Of a DNA stretch of 64,000 nucleotides, positions 48,401 to 58,954 are shown one piece after another (position 1 is the stretch's first letter; each line of letters opens with the position of its first letter). Origin of the DNA: Roseococcus microcysteis (lineage in GTDB: Bacteria > Pseudomonadota > Alphaproteobacteria > Acetobacterales > Acetobacteraceae); assembly GCF_014764365.1 (NCBI RefSeq), contig NZ_CP061718.1, forward strand, positions 2,062,501-2,126,500. The letters run 5' to 3'. Made by a program: the position numbers and the translations under genes. Below the pieces are notes generated by a model, which worked only from the letters and a program-made list of their open reading frames with translations, did not search any database and was not told where the DNA came from.

Positions 48401-48580
48401 ACGGCCAGCGGCGCCGCGGCCCTGTCGCGCCAAGCGGTCGGCCTGCCCGTCTTCGGGGGCATGCTGGCGGCCTCGCTGCTCGGCATCTTCATGATCCCGA
48501 TGCTCTACGTCGTGTTCCAGACCCTGCGCGAGCGGGTGAAGGCGCGCTTCGTGGGCGGGGCGAAGGCGGCCGCGCATTGA
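45444..48580 (+). CDS. RND efflux inner-membrane transporter (AcrB family, frameshift near 48157)
   Basis: Proton-driven multidrug or solvent pump of 1045 corrected residues. Twelve transmembrane helices with [18 protein letters not shown] carrying the proton-relay Asp pair, and [17 protein letters not shown] in the porter region. After about residue 904, in helix 10-11, a GGGGGG run (48155-48160) is one base short; the expected [19 protein letters not shown] then [16 protein letters not shown] follows in the next frame. Uncorrected the protein would lack the last helices. Ends in TGA overlapping a TTG start. Confidence 0.9.
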
Positions 48581-48876
48581 TCCGCGCGGCGGCCCTGCTG
48601 GCAGCCCTTCTGGCGGCGGCACCCGCTTCCCCCAGCGAACCGCCGCAGCGGCGCCGCGCGGCCGAGATCGTGCAGGTGGTGCGGGCGGCCGCGGACGCGC
48701 TGGGCATGCGCCCCATCACCCTGGTCGAGCATGTGGAACCCGGCCTCTACCGCGTGCGCGGCGGCGGCTGCACCGTGATGGTGCAGATCCGGGTGGGATC
48801 CGACCGCCCAGCGCGCCCCGGCGCGCTGCCCCTGCCCGCCTTCGAGGCGGTGGCCGGCACGCCCGACTGCGGGTAG
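48577..48876 (+). CDS. Small secreted protein, TTG start
   Basis: 99 residues. TTG 48577 overlaps the stop of the RND gene (TTGA). The first 20 residues ([20 protein letters not shown]) form a signal peptide. The mature part contains [27 protein letters not shown] and two cysteines that could make a disulfide. No family recognised. Codon use and overlap make it likely real; role in the pump is only guessed. Confidence 0.6.
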   Translation: MIRAAALLAALLAAAPASPSEPPQRRRAAEIVQVVRAAADALGMRPITLVEHVEPGLYRVRGGGCTVMVQIRVGSDRPARPGALPLPAFEAVAGTPDCG

Positions 48877-48883
48877 CGCCGGT

Positions 48884-49570
48884 TCAGGCCCGCCGCCACT
48901 CCCAGTAGAGGGGCTGGCGGCCCGCTTCCAGCGCCTTGGCCTCATAGCGCGTGGGCGGCCAGCCCTCGGGCCGCGCCTCGTGGAAGGCGTGGGGTGCGAA
49001 GAGGGATTGTTCCGCGAAAACCTCCCGCACCCAGTCCTGATAGGTCGGGTCATCGGATGCCACGCGCCAGATGCCGCCGGGCTTCAGCGCGCGGGCGACG
49101 ATGGGCAGCATCTCCGGATGGACGAAGCGGCGCTTGGCGTGGCGCGATTTGGGCCAGGGGTCGGGGAACATCAGGAAGAGGCGGTCGAGGCTGGCCTCCG
49201 GCAGCGCCAGCAGCAATTCCCGCGCATCGGCCGGCCAGAGGCGCAGCAAAGGCGGCGGGGGCGCGGTGGCTTCCTGGCCCTCGGGGATGATCTCGGTCAG
49301 CAGGGAGCAGATTCCCTGCTCATAGACCTCGCTCGCGATGATGGCGGTGCGGGGGTTGGCGCGCATCTGCGCCAGCGTGTGTTCACCGCCGCCGAAGCCG
49401 ACTTCGAGCCACAGCGCCTCGGCGCCGGCCGCGAAGTCCAGGCCTTCGAAGCGGATGCGCGGCAGGGCCTGTTCCAGCAGCCGCTCCTGCCGGGGCCGCA
49501 GCTTCTTGCCGCGCCGGCGGCCATAGAGGCGGTGGGGAATGCCCTCAGGCCAGTCATCTTCGGTGGTCAT
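48884..49570 (-). CDS. trmB: tRNA (guanine46-N7)-methyltransferase
   Basis: SAM-dependent m7G46 methylase of tRNA. SAM-binding LWLEVGFGGGEHTL near residue 55, the substrate-site motif FLMFPDPWPKSRHAKRRFV near residue 130 and DDPTYQDWV are all intact. About 228 residues from ATG 49570 (a GTG 6 nt earlier adds two residues). Its Shine-Dalgarno GAGG directly follows an intrinsic terminator that lies only 13 nt before the start codon, suggesting expression by read-through from metK. Confidence 0.93.
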   Translation of the reverse strand: MTTEDDWPEGIPHRLYGRRRGKKLRPRQERLLEQALPRIRFEGLDFAAGAEALWLEVGFGGGEHTLAQMRANPRTAIIASEVYEQGICSLLTEIIPEGQEATAPPPPLLRLWPADARELLLALPEASLDRLFLMFPDPWPKSRHAKRRFVHPEMLPIVARALKPGGIWRVASDDPTYQDWVREVFAEQSLFAPHAFHEARPEGWPPTRYEAKALEAGRQPLYWEWRRA

Positions 49571-49583
49571 CGCCACGCCTCAC

Positions 49584-49614
49584 AAAAAACCCCGCGCGGC
49601 AGACCACGCGGGGG
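49584..49614 (-). terminator. Intrinsic terminator between metK and trmB
   Basis: Minus strand CCCCGCGTGG, loop TCTG, CCGCGCGGGG (49613 to 49590) then TTTTTT (49589-49584). A 10-bp GC stem with one G-U pair and a full U-tract. It lies 180 nt past the metK stop and abuts the trmB ribosome site. Confidence 0.9.
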
Positions 49615-49653
49615 AAATCAATGCAACAGTCGAGCTGGCCCCTGTCGGGCGGC

Positions 49654-49672
49654 GCCGTGGCTTCGCCACGGC
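49654..49672. repeat. Perfect palindromic hairpin
   Basis: GCCGTGG, loop CTTCG, CCACGGC: a 7-bp stem in the metK-trmB gap. Stable, without U-tract on either strand. Confidence 0.6.
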
Positions 49673-49712
49673 AACGCGGCCCACCCGCACAGGACCAGCA
49701 CCAATCCGGGGC

Positions 49713-49787
49713 CCCCGCAACGGCGCGAAGCGACGTTGTGGGGAGAAGCAGGGCCCCCACGAAAGCGCCAAAGGCGATTTCGTGGGG
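49713..49787. repeat. Pair of REP-like imperfect palindromes
   Basis: Two similar hairpins in tandem. The first (49713-49743) pairs CCCCGCAACG with CGTTGTGGGG; the second (49755-49787) pairs CCCCACGAAA with TTTCGTGGGG, perfect over 10 bp with an inner stem. Both share the frame GGGCCCCC...GCG...GCGA...GTGGGGAG, indicating one degenerate repeat family. The second ends 7 nt from the metK stop. Resembles REP/BIME elements; copies elsewhere in the genome cannot be judged from here. Confidence 0.6.
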
Positions 49788-49793
49788 AGCGCG

Positions 49794-50981
49794 TCAGCGG
49801 GAGAAGGCCGACTTCAGCGCGGGAACCAGGTCCGTGCGCTCCCAGGTGAAGGTGCCCTTCTCCTCATCCGGCGTGCGGCCGAAATGGCCATAGGCGCTGG
49901 TGGGGACGTAGATGGCGCGGTTCAGGTGCAGGTGCTCCCGGATGCCGCGGGGCGAGAGGTTCACCAGGTCCTGGACCACCTTCGCCAGCTTCTCCTCGTC
50001 CACATCCTTGCCCGTGCCGTGCAGGTCGAAATAGACCGACAGCGGCTTGGCCACGCCGATGGCGTAGGAGACCTGGATGGTGCACTTCTCGGCGAGGCCC
50101 GCGGCCACCACGTTCTTCGCCACATAGCGCGCGGCATAGGCGGCCGAACGGTCCACCTTCGTGGGGTCCTTGCCCGAGAAGGCGCCGCCGCCATGGGGCG
50201 CGGCACCGCCATAGGTGTCCACGATGATCTTGCGGCCCGTCAGGCCGCAATCGCCGTCCGGCCCGCCGATGACGAAGGTGCCGGTCGGGTTCACGTAAAG
50301 CTCGCCCTCGGGGCACATCCAGCCCTTGGGCAGGCTGCTCTCGATGATGGGCTTCACCATCGCCTTGATCTGCGCCTGGTCCATGCCTTCCTCGTGCTGG
50401 GTGGACAGCACGATGGAGGTGGCGCCGACGGGCTTGCCGTCCACATAGCGCAGCGTGACCTGGCTCTTCGCGTCCGGCAGCAGGCCCTTCACGGCCACGT
50501 CGCCATTGCGGCGCATCTCGCTGATGCGGCGCAGGATCAGGTGCGCGTAGTAGAGCGGCGCGGGCATGAGCTCGGGCGTCTCGGTGCAGGCATAGCCGAA
50601 CATGATGCCCTGGTCGCCGGCGCCCTCGTCCTTGTTGCCGGCGGCGTCCACGCCCTGCGCGATATGCGCGGACTGCGCGTGCAGGTGGCATTCCACATGG
50701 GCGTTCTGCCAGTGGAAGCCGTCCTGCTCATAGCCGATGTCATGCACCGCCATGCGCGCCTTGTGGATCAGCAGCTCGGGCGTGATCGAGGAGGGCCCGC
50801 GGGTCTCGCCCGCGATGACGATGCGGTTGGTGGTGACCAGGGTCTCGCACGCCACGCGCGCGTAGGGGTCCTGTTCCAGGAAGGTGTCCAGCACGGTGTC
50901 GCTGATGCGATCCGCGACCTTGTCCGGGTGGCCTTCGGAGACGCTCTCCGAGGTGAAAAGGTACTCGCCCTTGTCGCGCAT
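49794..50981 (-). CDS. metK: S-adenosylmethionine synthetase
   Basis: Makes SAM from methionine and ATP. Motifs [14 protein letters not shown] near residue 13, [12 protein letters not shown] near residue 122 and [14 protein letters not shown] are intact. 395 residues. The start [13 protein letters not shown] at 50981 follows a 130-nt structured leader. The gene is a stand-alone unit upstream of trmB, which consumes SAM. Confidence 0.96.
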   Translation of the reverse strand: MRDKGEYLFTSESVSEGHPDKVADRISDTVLDTFLEQDPYARVACETLVTTNRIVIAGETRGPSSITPELLIHKARMAVHDIGYEQDGFHWQNAHVECHLHAQSAHIAQGVDAAGNKDEGAGDQGIMFGYACTETPELMPAPLYYAHLILRRISEMRRNGDVAVKGLLPDAKSQVTLRYVDGKPVGATSIVLSTQHEEGMDQAQIKAMVKPIIESSLPKGWMCPEGELYVNPTGTFVIGGPDGDCGLTGRKIIVDTYGGAAPHGGGAFSGKDPTKVDRSAAYAARYVAKNVVAAGLAEKCTIQVSYAIGVAKPLSVYFDLHGTGKDVDEEKLAKVVQDLVNLSPRGIREHLHLNRAIYVPTSAYGHFGRTPDEEKGTFTWERTDLVPALKSAFSR

Positions 50982-51031
50982 GGCTTGGTTCGGCCTCTTG
51001 TCGCTGAGGATGTGATTCTCGGGTTGAGATC

Positions 51032-51063
51032 AGCCTCGGGCGACCGGACACCCCGGTCAGGCT
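51032..51063 (-). promoter_or_regulatory. Structured metK leader element
   Basis: On the minus strand the outer stem AGCCT/AGGCT encloses a perfect GACCGG-GGTGT-CCGGTC hairpin with a 5-nt bulge, about 50 nt before the metK start. This shape in front of metK invites a SAM-sensing role. The bases do not match the SAM-II or SAM/SAH consensus as I know them, so no riboswitch class is assigned. Confidence 0.4.
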
Positions 51064-51112
51064 GGCCCGCGTCGCGCGGGCGCGCGGTCTGTGGCAGGGT
51101 GGCGGGGCGCGG

Positions 51113-52375
51113 TCAAGCCAGCGCGGGGTCGAAACCATCGGTTGCGATGGGCGGCGGGCGCCCGCCAAGCTGCGCGGCAAGCACGGCGGCGCTGCCCATG
51201 GCCAGCGTCCAGCCCAGGCCCCCGTGGCCCGTGTTGAGGTAGAGGTTGGGCGCCGCCGGGCTGCGGCCGATCAGCGGCAGGCCGGTGGGGGTGTAGGGGC
51301 GCATGCCCGTCCAGGGCCGGAGTGGCCCGTCCCAGTCGCCCGCCTCCGGAAAGGCCTCGCGTGCCTGGCGGATCAGGGTGGAGAGGCGCTTTTCGTGCAG
51401 GCGGGGGTCCACGCCCACCAGGTCCGCCATGCCCGCCACGCGGAGGTCGCCGCCGAGGCGCGCATAGACCACCTTGGAGGCGCTGTCGGTCACGCTGACA
51501 TGCGGCGCGGCGTCATCGCGCGTCACGGGCAGGGTCAAGGAATAGCCCTTCAGCGGGTAGATCGGCACCTTCTGGCCCAGCGGCCGCAGCAATTCGCGGG
51601 CGCCCAGGCCCAGGCACACCACCACCGCATCGGCCTCGATCACGCCCGCATCGGTGCGCACGCCGCGGATGCGTCCCTCGGCGCGGATGATCTGCCGCGC
51701 CCGCAGCCCCAGCCGGATGGCGACCTTGTGGTTCGAGCGCGCGAGCCAGGCGGCCAGCCCCTCGCAGAACAGGGCGCAATCGCCCGCATCCTCACCGGGC
51801 GTGTGGATGCCGCCCACGATCCGGTGCGCGATGCGCGCCAGCGAGGGTTCCAGCGCCACGCAGGCGTCGCGGTCCAGCGCCACCTGCACCGAGCCGAGCT
51901 TCGCCTGCAGCTCCATCTGGCGCTTCGCCCCCTCCATGGCGGCGGCGTCGGGCTGCAGCACCAGCTTGCCGGCATGGGCGAAGCCGAACTCCGCCACGCC
52001 CCGCGCCGCGACCTCCTGCGTCAGGTCGCGCGAGAGGTAGGCGAGGCGCAGCAGCCGCGCCGTGGTCTCGGCCGCCGTGGTGGCGTTGCAGGCGCGCAGG
52101 AAGCGCCAGATCCAGCCCCATTGGTGGGGGTCCAGCTCCGGGCGGAAGCGCAAAGGCCCGTCGGGGTCCATCAGCCAGCCGGGCACCTTCAGCGGCACGC
52201 CCGGCCCCGCGAAGGGCGCCACGTAGGAGTAGGAAAGCTGCCCGCCATTGGCGGCACTCGCGCCGCGCGCCACCGCCGGCTCGGCGTCCAGCAGCGTGAC
52301 CTCATGGCCCTCGCGCGCCAGGGTGTAGGCGGTGCTGAGGCCGACCACCCCCGCCCCCAGGATCAGGACATGCAT
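51113..52375 (-). CDS. dadA: D-amino acid dehydrogenase-type FAD oxidoreductase
   Basis: 420-residue DadA/DAAO-family flavoprotein that deaminates D-amino acids to 2-oxo acids, probably membrane-associated. N-terminal FAD motif GAGVVGLSTAYTLAREG with the acidic end LLDAEP; family stretches AANGGQLSYSYVAPFA, PLKGYSLTLP and the C-terminal TGHGGLGWTLAMGSA. The start at ATG 52375 puts the Rossmann motif at residue 7. Substrate is not determined; glycine- or proline-oxidase relatives are possible. Confidence 0.85.
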   Translation of the reverse strand: MHVLILGAGVVGLSTAYTLAREGHEVTLLDAEPAVARGASAANGGQLSYSYVAPFAGPGVPLKVPGWLMDPDGPLRFRPELDPHQWGWIWRFLRACNATTAAETTARLLRLAYLSRDLTQEVAARGVAEFGFAHAGKLVLQPDAAAMEGAKRQMELQAKLGSVQVALDRDACVALEPSLARIAHRIVGGIHTPGEDAGDCALFCEGLAAWLARSNHKVAIRLGLRARQIIRAEGRIRGVRTDAGVIEADAVVVCLGLGARELLRPLGQKVPIYPLKGYSLTLPVTRDDAAPHVSVTDSASKVVYARLGGDLRVAGMADLVGVDPRLHEKRLSTLIRQAREAFPEAGDWDGPLRPWTGMRPYTPTGLPLIGRSPAAPNLYLNTGHGGLGWTLAMGSAAVLAAQLGGRPPPIATDGFDPALA

Positions 52376-52469
52376 GACTGCTTCACTGCGGCCAGGCCGC
52401 GCCGCGGTCAACGGGGACAGGACGGATAGGCCGGTGGATGCGCCTGGATTGGCATGTTATCTCGGAGCA

Positions 52470-53225
52470 ATGAGTGATGCGGCCTCTTTCTCCGATGACG
52501 AACTCCGGGCGCGGATCGCATCCTACACTTGGTTCCACAGTATGACTCTCCGCCCCGGCATCGTAACGCCCGGGAAAAAGACGGTCGAGACTCTGGCCGC
52601 TGAGGAGGATGCCTTGTTCTCCGCTGTGCGGATCAAGGGAGCCTCGGTCGTGGATGTCGGAGCGTGGAACGGATATTTCAGCTTCGCCGCAAAACGTCGC
52701 GGGGCGGCAAGTGTACTCGCCACGGATCATTTCATCTGGAAGCACCCAGACTACAGGGGCCGGGAGACCATCGAACTTGCCCGCCAGGTACTCGGTGCCG
52801 ACATCTCCTTGCTGGATGTGGACCCTACGGCCATGACGGCCAAGCTCGGCCGCTTCGACGTCGTGATGTTCCTTGGCGTATTCTACCATCTTTTCGACCC
52901 GATTGACGTGATGAAGCGCATGCGCGCCATCACGAGCGGGGTCCTGTTGATCGAAACTCACCAGGACGCCCTCGAACAGCCCCGGCCTATGATGGTATTC
53001 TACCCCGGTTCTACCCTGGAGCGCGACCCGACCAATTGGTGGGGCCCCAATCCGCCACTGATGCTGTACCTATTATTGGAATTGGGCTTCGAGCGCATCG
53101 AATACCGCAACCACCCAGTGATGGGGCCGAGCCGCGGAATCTACGCCGCTTTCCTGCCCGGAGCCTATGAGCGCCTTGGCGGCCCTTTCGACGCGCCCTG
53201 GATTGGCATGACCCACCCACGCTGA
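52470..53225 (+). CDS. DUF1698 / CmoB-like SAM-dependent methyltransferase
   Basis: 251 residues. SAM motif SVVDVGAWNGYFSFAAKRRG near residue 60, DVVMFLGVFYHLFDPIDV near residue 130 as in the CmoB/DUF1698 group, and PNPPLMLYLLLELGFERIEY later. Starts at ATG 52470 with GGAG upstream. Coding GC is slightly lower and T-ending codons are more frequent than in neighbours, so it may be recently acquired. Homologues often modify sugars or tRNA wobble uridine; the substrate is unknown. Confidence 0.8.
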   Translation: MSDAASFSDDELRARIASYTWFHSMTLRPGIVTPGKKTVETLAAEEDALFSAVRIKGASVVDVGAWNGYFSFAAKRRGAASVLATDHFIWKHPDYRGRETIELARQVLGADISLLDVDPTAMTAKLGRFDVVMFLGVFYHLFDPIDVMKRMRAITSGVLLIETHQDALEQPRPMMVFYPGSTLERDPTNWWGPNPPLMLYLLLELGFERIEYRNHPVMGPSRGIYAAFLPGAYERLGGPFDAPWIGMTHPR

Positions 53226-53242
53226 GATGGGCCGCCCGCGGA

Positions 53243-54064
53243 TCAGCCGTGGATGAAGACGGGGCACGGCGCGGCGCGCAGCAGCCGCGCCGTGGCACTG
53301 CCGAAGACGAGGCGGGACAGCCCGCCCTCCTCATCCGCGCCCAGCACCAGCATGCGCGCGGGCAGGCGCCGCGCCTCGGCCAGCAGGGTGTCGTGCTCGT
53401 CGCCGGTTACGGCCGTGGCGGACACCTTGCAGCCATGATGGCGCAGATAGGCCTCCATGCCCGCCAGCCCGGCGCCGCCGGGGCTGAAACCCAGCAGCCG
53501 CACCTCGCCCTCGCGGCCCAGCCCGAGCAAAGCGAAGAGCTGCACCGAGCGCATCCCGGCGAGCGACCCGTGATAGCCGATGAGCGCCGGGCCTTCCGCC
53601 TCGGCGGGCGCGCCGGGCGGCACCACCAACAGCGGACGCACCCCGTCGCGGATCAGCGCCTCGACGGTGGGGGAGAGCCCGTCCTCGCAGGCCTCGCGCC
53701 CCAAGGTGCAGTCGCGGCCGATGACGATGAGGTCATGCTGGGCGCCTTCGGCCAGGATGGCGGGCTCGGGCGCCTCCTCGCGCAGATGCACCTCGAAGGG
53801 CAGGTCTCCGGCGGCGGCGCGGGCCGCGGCGACGACCTCCCGCGCCTCCTCGCGCAGGGCCTCGGCCAGGCGCTTGTTGCGCTGGGCCGCGAAGGCCCCG
53901 CCGCCCACCGGCACGGGCTCGTGCACGTCGCTGGTGTGCGGGCGGTCCATGACGAAGACGCCGGTGATGGCGGCGCCCGTCCGCCGGGCAAGGGCGAAGG
54001 CCAGGTCGCGCGCCGCGGCGGCGCCCGGGGTGTCGTCGAGGACGAGCAGGATGGAGGCGATCAT
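53243..54064 (-). CDS. Tandem universal stress protein
   Basis: 273 residues with two UspA domains. The first (SILLVLDDTPGAAAARDLAF...) ends in LIVIGRDCTLG with a poor ATP loop. The second ends GADEEGGLSRLVFGSATARLLRAAPCPVFIHG, which includes the G-x2-G-x9-G(S) nucleotide-binding pattern. Starts at ATG 54064. Cytoplasmic. Resembles UspE-type tandem proteins. Confidence 0.88.
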   Translation of the reverse strand: MIASILLVLDDTPGAAAARDLAFALARRTGAAITGVFVMDRPHTSDVHEPVPVGGGAFAAQRNKRLAEALREEAREVVAAARAAAGDLPFEVHLREEAPEPAILAEGAQHDLIVIGRDCTLGREACEDGLSPTVEALIRDGVRPLLVVPPGAPAEAEGPALIGYHGSLAGMRSVQLFALLGLGREGEVRLLGFSPGGAGLAGMEAYLRHHGCKVSATAVTGDEHDTLLAEARRLPARMLVLGADEEGGLSRLVFGSATARLLRAAPCPVFIHG

Positions 54065-54358
54065 GCCCCGCAAATTGCGCCTGCCATGCGCGGCACGCAA
54101 TACAGGCTTGGTTTGACTTTCATGAATGCCGCCGTCAGCTTGGCGGCATGGCTCACCTCGGCACATTCAGTGGCCGCGCCTTCAATGGCCCCTGCGCGCG
54201 TCACGGCTCCGGCCGTCTGAAGCGCCCGGCGCTGCTCGGCCTGCTGCCGGTGCTGCTGATGCCTGATCCACAGGGCGGCAAACGCGGCTGAACCCGCGCC
54301 CATTCCCGAACCGCCACCACTGGATCCCGAGGGGGCGCCCTTGCGCGCCCGATACATC

Positions 54359-55531
54359 ATGTCCGCCACCACCCTGAATGCGGCGCCGCACGCGCCGCGC
54401 AACCCCTTCGCCCTGTTCGTGGGCGCGGCCACCTGCGCCTTCGCCGGCGTGTGGATGAGCACGCCGCTCGCCGCCATCCTGCTGACCGAGGCCGGAGTCT
54501 CGCCCGCGCTGGTCGGCCTCTATGCCGCCATGGTCTGGGGCTCGGCCCTGGCCACGGCGCCGGCCACGCCCTGGATCGCGGGGCTGGTGGGCGGCGCCTT
54601 CGCGCTGCACCGCATCGCGGGCGGCCTGGCCATCCTTGGGCTGATCGGCCTGGGCTTCAACCCGCCGCTCTGGCTGTGGTTCGTCTTCGGCGCGATGCTG
54701 GGCGTGGGCTCCTGCCTGACCTGGACGACGGCCGACGCCATCGCGGCGGCGCTGGCGCCGGAGGGGCAGGAGGGGCGCTCGCTCGGCCTCTACCAGACCT
54801 TCGTCTCGGCCGCGATCGGCGGCGGGCCGGCGGTGCTGCTGGTGACGGGCGTCACCTCCTGGGCCTTTTTCGTCTCTGCCGGCATCCTGGCCCTGGGCCT
54901 CGCGCTGGGCGCGGCCCTGCGGGACCCGCCGGGCACCATGCCGCGCCGCATGCGCTTGACCTTCGACCGGCTGCGGCCGGTGCTGTGGGTGCTGGCGGCG
55001 CCCGCGGGTGCCGCGGCACTCTGCGGCGCGCTGGAGGCGGCGGCGGGCGCGGTGTTCCCGGTGCAGGGCCTGGCGCTGGGCCTGACGGCGGGGGCGGCGG
55101 CGGCGATCGTCATCGCGTCCGGCTTCGGCAATGTGCTGGCGCAATACCCGGTGGGCTGGGTGTCAGACCGGCTGGGGCCGCACCGCGCGCTGCTGGGCTG
55201 CGGCGTGGCGGTGGCGCTGGCCTCGCTGCTCTGGCCGCTGCTGGCGCCGGGCTGGGGCATCTGGCCGGTGCTGGCCATCTGGGGCGGTGCGGCCGGCGCC
55301 ATCTACACGCTGGGCATGGTGCGCGCCGTGCAGCGCTTCGCGGGCCCGACGCGGGCGCTGGGCATGGCGGGGCTGAACACGGCCTACCTGGCCGGCGGCG
55401 CGCTGGGCGCACCGGCCGCGGGCGTGGCGCTGGAAACCCTGCCCGCCTGGGGCCTGCCGGCGGCGCTCGCCGTGCTGGCACTGGCGGGCTGCGTGGCCCT
55501 GGCACGGGCCGCGCTGCGCCACGGCCACTGA
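54359..55531 (+). CDS. MFS transporter
   Basis: 390 residues with twelve hydrophobic segments. The start is taken at ATG 54359 (MSATTLNAAPHAPRNPFALF) rather than an in-frame GTG or ATG upstream. VSDRLGPHRA is the MFS loop after helix 8. No motif reveals a substrate. It precedes an ABC exporter by 8 nt on the same strand, so the two are probably co-transcribed. Preceded by about 290 nt with no convincing gene. Confidence 0.82.
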   Translation: MSATTLNAAPHAPRNPFALFVGAATCAFAGVWMSTPLAAILLTEAGVSPALVGLYAAMVWGSALATAPATPWIAGLVGGAFALHRIAGGLAILGLIGLGFNPPLWLWFVFGAMLGVGSCLTWTTADAIAAALAPEGQEGRSLGLYQTFVSAAIGGGPAVLLVTGVTSWAFFVSAGILALGLALGAALRDPPGTMPRRMRLTFDRLRPVLWVLAAPAGAAALCGALEAAAGAVFPVQGLALGLTAGAAAAIVIASGFGNVLAQYPVGWVSDRLGPHRALLGCGVAVALASLLWPLLAPGWGIWPVLAIWGGAAGAIYTLGMVRAVQRFAGPTRALGMAGLNTAYLAGGALGAPAAGVALETLPAWGLPAALAVLALAGCVALARAALRHGH

Positions 55532-55538
55532 GGGTGCC

Positions 55539-57248
<1,710 letters not shown>

Positions 57249-57251
57249 CCC

Positions 57252-58181
57252 CTACCCCGCCAGGAAGTCCCGCAGCACGCGCAGCACCTCGGCCGGAGCC
57301 TCCTCCATGGGCACATGCCCCACGCCTTCCAGCACCACGCGCCGCGCATTGGGCAGCGCACGCAGGTAATCCTCCGCATTCGTCACCGGCACCATGCGGT
57401 CAACCGCGCCCCAGAGCAGCAGCGTCGGCGCCTGGATGCGCGCCAGCAGCGGCTCGGGCGGCAACAGGATGTGCTGGGACATGCGGTCCAAAATGGCCTG
57501 CCGCACGCCGGGGGCGATCATCATGGCGTGGTAGCGCTCGACCAGCGCATCGGTCATGGCATTGGGGTCGGCATAGGCGGGCGCCATGCCACCGCGCACC
57601 GCGAAGCGCGGCAGGGTGTAGGGCAGCGCCCGCATCAGCAGCGGCACGCGCGGGCTGCGGTTGTAGTCGATGCCAGGCGAGGCGAAGCCATCCGGCGCCA
57701 TCAGCACCAGGCGCTCCACGCGGGCAGGCTCGGCGGCGGCGAAGCTCCAGGCGATGCGCCCGCCCATGGAACTGCCCACCAGGTGCACGCGGTCCAGCCG
57801 CAGCCGGTCCAGCAGGGCTGCGATCACCACATGGGCGCGGGCGTCGCTGTAGTCGCCGGAAGGGTCGGGCCCGGTCAGGCCGAAGCCGGGCAGGTCCATG
57901 CGCAGCACGCGGAAACGATCTTCCAGCCCCGCCGCCACATCGTCCCAGGTGTGCAGGGAACTGCCGAAGCCGTGCAGCAGCAGGATGGCGGGCGCCTCGC
58001 GGGGGCCGGTGTCGCGCAGGTGCAGGCGCAGCCCCGCCACCTCGACGAAGGTTGAGGGCGGCGGCGCCCAGCGCGCCTCATGCGCCTCGCGCCGCTCATC
58101 GGGCGTGTAGAGCCAGATGGCCAGCCCCAGCAGGAGGACCAGCAGGCCGACAAGGATCCAGGTCATGACGCGCAGCAGCAT
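57252..58181 (-). CDS. Membrane-anchored alpha/beta hydrolase
   Basis: 309 residues with an N-terminal signal anchor (TWILVGLLVLLLGLAIWLY) that places the enzyme outside the inner membrane or on it. LLLHGFGSSLHTWDD, the nucleophile elbow VGSSMGGRIAW near residue 140, an acid in LLLWGAVDRMVP and catalytic His in VLEGVGHVPMEEAP complete the triad. Esterase or lipase-like; substrate unknown. Confidence 0.85.
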   Translation of the reverse strand: MLLRVMTWILVGLLVLLLGLAIWLYTPDERREAHEARWAPPPSTFVEVAGLRLHLRDTGPREAPAILLLHGFGSSLHTWDDVAAGLEDRFRVLRMDLPGFGLTGPDPSGDYSDARAHVVIAALLDRLRLDRVHLVGSSMGGRIAWSFAAAEPARVERLVLMAPDGFASPGIDYNRSPRVPLLMRALPYTLPRFAVRGGMAPAYADPNAMTDALVERYHAMMIAPGVRQAILDRMSQHILLPPEPLLARIQAPTLLLWGAVDRMVPVTNAEDYLRALPNARRVVLEGVGHVPMEEAPAEVLRVLRDFLAG

Positions 58182-58221
58182 GGCCGCAAGACTGGCCCTT
58201 TCGCCTCGGAAGTCCAGCGCC

Positions 58222-58889
58222 TCACCGGCCGGCGTAGAGCCGCAGCAGCCAGCGTGGCGGCACGCCCGCGAACCACAGCGACAGGACCATCAGGTTCCGC
58301 GCCGACCGCCGCCGCCACCCGTCGCGCCGCCAGCGCTCGGCCGAAGTGATGGCCGGCACGGGCATGGCCGCGATCCGCGCCCGGCCCAGGCGGCGCACCA
58401 GGTCCACATCCTCCATCAGCGGCAGGGGGCGGAAGCCGCCCAGCAGCGCGTAGAGGTCGCGATGGATCAACAGGCCCTGGTCGCCATAGGGCAGGGCGAG
58501 CCAGCGGCAGCGCCAGGCCACGGCGCGTTCCAGCCGGCGCGCCTCGGGCGCGTCATCATCCAGGGCGAAGGCGAAGTGGTGGGCGCGGGCACGCTCGGCC
58601 ATGGCGGCGCGCAGCGCGCCCTCCCAGCCCTCGCCCAGCCGCGTGTCGGCGTGCAGGAAGAGCAGCCAGTCCCCCCGCGCCGCCTCGGCCCCCGCCGCCA
58701 TCTGCGTGCCGCGCCCGCGCGGGGCGTGGAGAAGCCGCACGGGGGCGCGGCCTCGGGCGGGGCGGCGCTGCCGCCATCGGCCAGGATGACCTCGCCCACC
58801 CCGGCCGAGACCAGCTGCGCCAGCAGCGGCGGCAGCAGCGGCCCCGGGTTCAGGACCGGCACCACGACCGATACAGACGTGAGGCTCAT
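58222..58889 (-). CDS. TIGR04283-type family 2 glycosyltransferase (frameshift near 58743)
   Basis: Small GT2 enzyme of 222 corrected residues. N-terminal VSVVVPVLNPGPLLPPLLAQL and DGGSAAPPEAAP, then a one-base loss in a GGGGG run (58741-58745), then VRLLHAPRGRGTQMAAGAEAARGDWLLFLHADT with the nucleotide-sugar DxD-like HADT, and YGDQGLLIHRDLYALLGGF later. The motif order fits TIGR04283, a family first linked to arsenosugar synthesis; no arsenic gene is near. Starts at ATG 58889. Confidence 0.82.
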
Positions 58890-58954
58890 CCCTTTTCCTT
58901 GACCCGACCCGCCCCCGGCCACAGCTTCACCCCATGCGAAACGGAGGCGCCACC

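Noticed and set aside
54148-54291. 47-codon plus-strand ORF (MAHLGTFSGRAFNG...) in the 54065-54358 gap.
   Set aside because: No ribosome site, no known family and weak hydrophobic pattern; gap otherwise shows only short inverted repeats. Left unannotated.
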